From: an uncultured Clostridia bacterium
Lineage (GTDB): Bacteria; Bacillota; Clostridia; Christensenellales; CAG-138
Assembly (NCBI GenBank): GCA_937894955.1
Contig: CALAXO010000021.1
Location: 1-6,953 of the forward strand
Direction: 5' to 3'
Length of the DNA: 6,953 bases
Shown here: one piece after another, positions 4,801 through 6,953 of the stretch
Position numbering within the stretch: the stretch's first letter is position 1
Layout of the letters: every line of letters starts with the position of its first letter
Notes under the pieces: model-generated
The model's input: only the letters and a program-made list of their open reading frames with translations
Told to the model about the DNA's origin: nothing
Databases searched by the model: none
Program-made: the position numbers and the translations under genes

Positions 4801-6953
4801 GATGATTCGGATAACTCGACAGGCTATGCACAGAATGTTGTCGGCGACACCGCAATCCCCAACGAAATCGTCTCCGCAGCAGGCGATTCCTCGCACCCCG
4901 GCGCTTTTTCGGATCAGGTGCTTAAAATCACCGGCAGCACCGGTGCAATTAAGCATGTTTTCCAGTCGATTCAGGTAAACGGCAAAAAAGGCGACGTCTA
5001 TTCATTCGGCGGTTGGTGCGCATCCGACTCCGTGCCGGAAACCGTACAGCTCAACACGTCCGACAGCCCGATAAGCTATCGTGTCTTCGGAAGAAAAGAA
5101 ATAAAGCTTCAGTTCTACTCAAACGGCACCTTCCAAAATGAGGTCACCGCCGCTTTTGCTGCCGACACAACCGATTGGCAGTACACCTGTGCAAGTGCGG
5201 TCGCTTCGCTTGACTACACCGAAGTAAGAATCGTCGTCTGCTTCGACTACTCACGCAACACCGCTCGCTTTGACGGGCTTCAGCTGCACAGGGAACAGTT
5301 CTCTCAAAGCTATTCCTATGACGATAACGGCAACGTTACGGGTTACGCCTCCCTTATAGGACAGGAACCCAAACTGACCTATGACAACAGCGACAACGTA
5401 ACTTCCTCCACCGACCCGCTCGGCAACAAAACCTTATACACCTACGACGGCAAGCACAACCTGCTTACCTCCACCACCCCCGGCGGTGTGAGAACAACCA
5501 ATGTCTACGATGCAAACGGCAATGTTACAAAAACTTCGGTTGCATCTTCCGATGGTTCGCTTTCAACCTCGTCAACAACAGCGTTCAATGCGGCCTCGGC
5601 GCTCGCTTCCGCTGTTACTGATGCTCGCGGAAACACCGTTCGATACAGCTATAACACAGCAACACGGTTGCAGACGGCAGTAACCGATGCAAAAGGAAAC
5701 ACGAGTCAATACACGTATTACTCAGCCTCCGGAATGCTTCGTCTTGCTGCTGTCACGGGCAGCAACTACAGCACGGTGGACTATTCGTATGATGATTACG
5801 GCAAACTGACGGGTATTACCCGACCTCAAACTGCATACAGCTTCACCTATGACGACTGGGGCAGGACGATTTCAACCTCGGTTGGAAACAGGGTGCTTTC
5901 GACCAACACCTATGACGCGTTCGGTCGTTTGTCTTCCGTAACTTACGGCAATGGCTATAAACTCAGCTATACATACGACAGCATAGACCGCGTTGAGTCA
6001 ATTACCGAACTCGAAATGCCGGGGCTTTCCCCTTCAAAGGTTTATGAGTTCGTATACGACGGTGAAGGTAATCTTTACGAGCTTCGCAACTATAAAACTC
6101 ACCGCTCAACTTTCTTCGAGTATGACCATGCAGGCAGGTGCATGGCAAACACCGAAAAGAGCTTCACCGGAGGTTTATCCGGCAGTCCCGAATACACGGC
6201 TGTCTGTGCATCGTACAAGTACGAATATGATAAGAACAATAACCTTTCCAAGCTCACTCAATCAGTGGGTGGCTTTGATTGGGCTGTTTCCTATACCTAC
6301 GACAAAGACAACCGCCCCGTTACAGCAACCCTTGCGAACGGCACAAAAATCAGCAACCAATATGACGGAATCGGGAGACTTGTCGGTCGCAGTATAAAAA
6401 ACGGCAGTGCAACCGTCTCACAAATTCAACTCTCCTATGTGACTGGTACTAACGGAGCAACAACGCTCGTCCGGTCATACCGCAACGGTTCGGACGCGAA
6501 ATATAACTATGATTATGATGCCAACGGCAACATAACCAAGATTTGGCGCGGAAGTTCAACGTTCGAAAATGCAGATGAAAAATTCTCCTACGAGTATGAT
6601 TCCATGAATCAGCTTGTGCGCGAAAATCTGTACTACGGAGAAAACAATTCCGCGAACTCAACTTACACTTATGCATACGATTCCTACGGCAACATGCTCG
6701 GAAAGTATCACTATGCATACACAACGGGTTCAATTGCGAACAAGCTCGGGATCATCGTTGCGGAATATCAGTACACCGATTCGCAATGGGGCGATCTGCT
6801 GACGGCGGTCACGGACGGAACGGTGTCGACCGGTTCAAAGCAAAATGACACCGTCTCGTATGACGCGATGGGCAATCCGACCCGTTACTTCGGTGCGACC
6901 ATGACTTGGGCAGGCAAACAGCTCAAGTATTGGGGCAAGTCAGGAAAGTATGT
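1747..6953 (+). CDS. Secreted DNRLRE/RHS YD-repeat wall-associated protein (3' end outside window)
   Basis: One frame is open from ATG 1747 to the end of the window, 1735 complete codons without a stop. Residues 1-28 are a signal peptide (MRKTYRITS, then LFLAVVCLFAFSLF). Residues 29-334 are an N-terminal region with GEIESERGEYSKDFRRADG and VIYSDPVHFEQNGEWQTIDN, typical of Gram-positive WapA-like proteins. A DNRLRE domain covers about 335-506. An RHS entry domain follows at 509-580 (SVNLFSGNLTF, YGCGWRLNY). Next come YD block 1 (647-857), two CBM4/9-like modules (860-999 and 1004-1185) and YD block 2 (1189 to the end). It probably builds a cell-surface YD shell carrying a C-terminal toxin, whose core, tail and immunity gene lie beyond the window. 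Sampled GC is 45-57%. It has its own promoter and is a paralogue of the gene ending at 1041. Confidence 0.95.
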   Translation, partial: MRKTYRITSLFLAVVCLFAFSLFQPVYGLTELSRENRRFAAAAEELNSVWDNPNGNALGYSPLTGEIESERGEYSKDFRRADGAVERVIYSDPVHFEQNGEWQTIDNTLVAETDADGILRYKNTAGDFTVRFGENLSGEIVSVEYMGETLSVALNSLSFANLSNGLTAADFHAEIQNNSTDTTDLTDEQRDSLLRFPDCLSSIVRYVRSETDDSAILSYSLNGKTISEFITLSSRPSMAQSEDFCWSFNIKTSLTPRMQGNTVLLENGKGETVFTLPAPYMFDAAGAESTDFEVSLAPNSTSDGFIYTMVPSFAWLCSAERAYPVTIDPDIKLNFKNNVENTYVDKNLPDTICSINSTAPGALRLSAKQNILVRLNELPELNAGDVIVSAAINLTRYDEPGTNLGKETDLYPVLSDWSEDTLTWTRYSALNNGNPADKSRVFSLAMSEVQNGVNFFDITDLFKKWHSGVTENYGVVLESSSSAIYHSSRTNVSSGVHPYFTIVYVNSTGLESRFSYSDQDAGAAGAGSVNLFSGNLTFSFADASVANGALPISVSHVYNTNDKDTDIGYGCGWRLNYSQSIEEMSFQNGNKAQTFFKLTDGDGTRHYYKKQSDSSAKYVNELDKNSTLTVNTGSKLITVSDKGGNKLVFEYGTYNGRKQGRLTSVEDANGNKILIEYRDSTQKNDLRISAVREKLASVSTSGQSIVFAYNSSNRLSSVTPPDGLTVAYSYSEYNNLRAAQYADGTSSQYTYYSKHLLQKAKNPAGYGITYTYSGSGKAASVVEKAGTAQTAGRQIRFEYGRNVTNVIDAQNRIVTYQFNNAGQAVSIRNPEGEAVFMAYNSADRTKTQLAAVSKTQTTVFNLLKNHGFDKKNPNDYWTKSSASAVFTQTHAHTGYRSVKLPSGTYIEQSVSVNAGAVYTASAYFTGAAGGVVQVLNGSTVIAQSDPAQTFGTTGSDWTRGVAVFTVPTGVSSIKIRIAQPQSASGTAYADSVQLETGETPNRYNMLQNSDFTDGASSSDDSDNSTGYAQNVVGDTAIPNEIVSAAGDSSHPGAFSDQVLKITGSTGAIKHVFQSIQVNGKKGDVYSFGGWCASDSVPETVQLNTSDSPISYRVFGRKEIKLQFYSNGTFQNEVTAAFAADTTDWQYTCASAVASLDYTEVRIVVCFDYSRNTARFDGLQLHREQFSQSYSYDDNGNVTGYASLIGQEPKLTYDNSDNVTSSTDPLGNKTLYTYDGKHNLLTSTTPGGVRTTNVYDANGNVTKTSVASSDGSLSTSSTTAFNAASALASAVTDARGNTVRYSYNTATRLQTAVTDAKGNTSQYTYYSASGMLRLAAVTGSNYSTVDYSYDDYGKLTGITRPQTAYSFTYDDWGRTISTSVGNRVLSTNTYDAFGRLSSVTYGNGYKLSYTYDSIDRVESITELEMPGLSPSKVYEFVYDGEGNLYELRNYKTHRSTFFEYDHAGRCMANTEKSFTGGLSGSPEYTAVCASYKYEYDKNNNLSKLTQSVGGFDWAVSYTYDKDNRPVTATLANGTKISNQYDGIGRLVGRSIKNGSATVSQIQLSYVTGTNGATTLVRSYRNGSDAKYNYDYDANGNITKIWRGSSTFENADEKFSYEYDSMNQLVRENLYYGENNSANSTYTYAYDSYGNMLGKYHYAYTTGSIANKLGIIVAEYQYTDSQWGDLLTAVTDGTVSTGSKQNDTVSYDAMGNPTRYFGATMTWAGKQLKYWGKSGKY
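2749..3264 (+). other. DNRLRE domain
   Basis: Residues 335-506 show the pattern of the DNRLRE family. It begins with VENTYVDKNLP, has strands ILVRLNELPEL and VIVSAAINLTRY, the motif LSDWSEDTLTWTRYS, then FFDITDLFKKWHSG, and ends with GVVLESSSS and PYFTIVYV. In known proteins this beta-sandwich precedes RHS repeats in secreted Gram-positive surface proteins; its ligand is not established here. Confidence 0.85.
3271..3486 (+). other. RHS entry domain before the YD repeats
   Basis: Residues 509-580 contain AGSVNLFSGNLTFSF, the middle element LPISVSHVYN, and DIGYGCGWRLNYSQS. This conserved pattern (VNL..GNL, then YN, then G.GW.LNY) marks where the beta-shell begins in RHS proteins. It follows the DNRLRE domain directly. 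Confidence 0.75.
3685..4320 (+). repeat. YD-repeat block 1
   Basis: About seven or eight degenerate YD-type strands are visible, among them LVFEYG, ILIEYRD, IVFAYNSSNRLSSV, VAYSYSEYNNL, SQYTYYSKHLL, ITYTYSGSGK and TYQFNNAGQAVSI. They are more divergent than those of block 2. The block is separated from block 2 by the two inserted beta-sandwich modules. Confidence 0.8.
4324..4743 (+). other. CBM4/9-like beta-sandwich module 1
   Basis: Residues 860-999 start with FNLLKNHGFDKKNPNDYW and continue with HTGYRSVKLPSGTYIEQSVS, YTASAYFTG and WTRGVAVFTVP. The module ends with AYADSVQLETGETPNRYN. This N-G-F start, internal Y-R-S-V-K-L strand and 'D-x-V-Q-L-E-x-G' ending are typical of CBM4/9-like jelly rolls that often interrupt YD arrays in Clostridia. 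Carbohydrate binding is a family expectation, not shown here. Confidence 0.7.
4756..5301 (+). other. CBM4/9-like beta-sandwich module 2
   Basis: Residues 1004-1185 start with NMLQNSDFTDG, echoing FNLLKNHGF of module 1. They continue with DQVLKITGSTG, VFQSIQVNGKKGDVYSFGGW, IKLQFYSNGTFQNEV and WQYTCASAVA, and end with ARFDGLQLHRE. It is longer than module 1 and diverged from it; both share the overall strand order. Probably an ancient tandem duplication. Confidence 0.68.
5308..6953 (+). repeat. YD-repeat block 2 (continues beyond window)
   Basis: About 19 YD-type motifs are visible, including YSYDDNGNVT, LTYDNSDNVT, YTYDGKHNLL, NVYDANGNVT, YSYDDYGKLT, FTYDDWGRTI, NTYDAFGRLS, YTYDSIDRVE, FVYDGEGNLY, YEYDKNNNLS, NQYDGIGRLV, YAYDSYGNML and VSYDAMGNPT. 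Each is roughly 20 residues or more apart, as in an RHS beta-shell. The block ends at the window edge just after MTWAGKQL, before the conserved core. Confidence 0.92.
6856..6924 (+). repeat. Paralogous segment, copy 2 (pairs with 16-84)
   Basis: This segment encodes SYDAMGNPTRYFGATMTW then AGKQL. Its equivalent in the first RHS gene lies 6840 bp upstream, which gives the spacing of the tandem pair and indicates how much of the second gene is missing (roughly 960 bp if its tail is of similar length). Confidence 0.85.

Noticed and set aside
5308..6953. The regular repeats in the coding region considered as a CRISPR array or DNA tandem repeat.
   Set aside because: The repetition is at protein level (YD motifs) with variable spacing and diverged codons; there are no identical direct repeats with uniform spacers.

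Overview
The window holds a tandem pair of large secreted RHS/YD-repeat polymorphic-toxin genes, both cut by the window edges, with one small membrane-protein gene between them. All three genes are on the + strand. The organism is most likely a Gram-positive anaerobe of the Clostridia, perhaps a gut Oscillospiraceae/Ruminococcaceae member. This rests on the protein architecture (signal peptide, N-terminal region, DNRLRE domain, RHS entry domain, YD repeats, CBM-like inserts), strong Shine-Dalgarno sites and moderate GC. It is family knowledge plus inference, not a database match.

Positions 1-1041 are the 3' end of the first RHS gene. It encodes the last YD repeats, the RHS-associated core (YDTETGLYYLQSRYYDPDTGRF), a PxxxxDPxG junction motif, and a 120-residue variable tail. 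The tail has no recognised enzyme motif; it is hydrophobic at both ends with a very cationic amphipathic centre. Sixteen bases later (1058-1420) lies a 120-residue protein with three predicted membrane segments, in the place where these systems carry the immunity gene. I read the pair as a membrane-active toxin tail and its membrane immunity protein; this is an inference.

Positions 1421-1746 contain no convincing gene. They hold a strong intrinsic-terminator-like hairpin (1535-1567), a near-consensus sigma-A promoter (TTGACA, 18 bp, TATACT) with a second TTGACA one helical turn downstream, a possible 5'-UTR hairpin, and a good ribosome binding site. The second RHS gene therefore looks like a separate transcription unit.

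Positions 1747-6953 are one uninterrupted reading frame of 1735 codons that runs off the window. In order it encodes a signal peptide, an N-terminal region of the WapA-like type, a DNRLRE domain, an RHS entry domain, a first YD block, two CBM4/9-like beta-sandwich modules and a long second YD block. Its last visible segment (6856-6924) aligns with the start of the window (16-84), 13 of 23 residues identical, so the two genes are diverged paralogues offset by 6840 bp. By extrapolation, the second gene's core, its own toxin tail and its immunity gene should lie within about 1.4 kb beyond the window.
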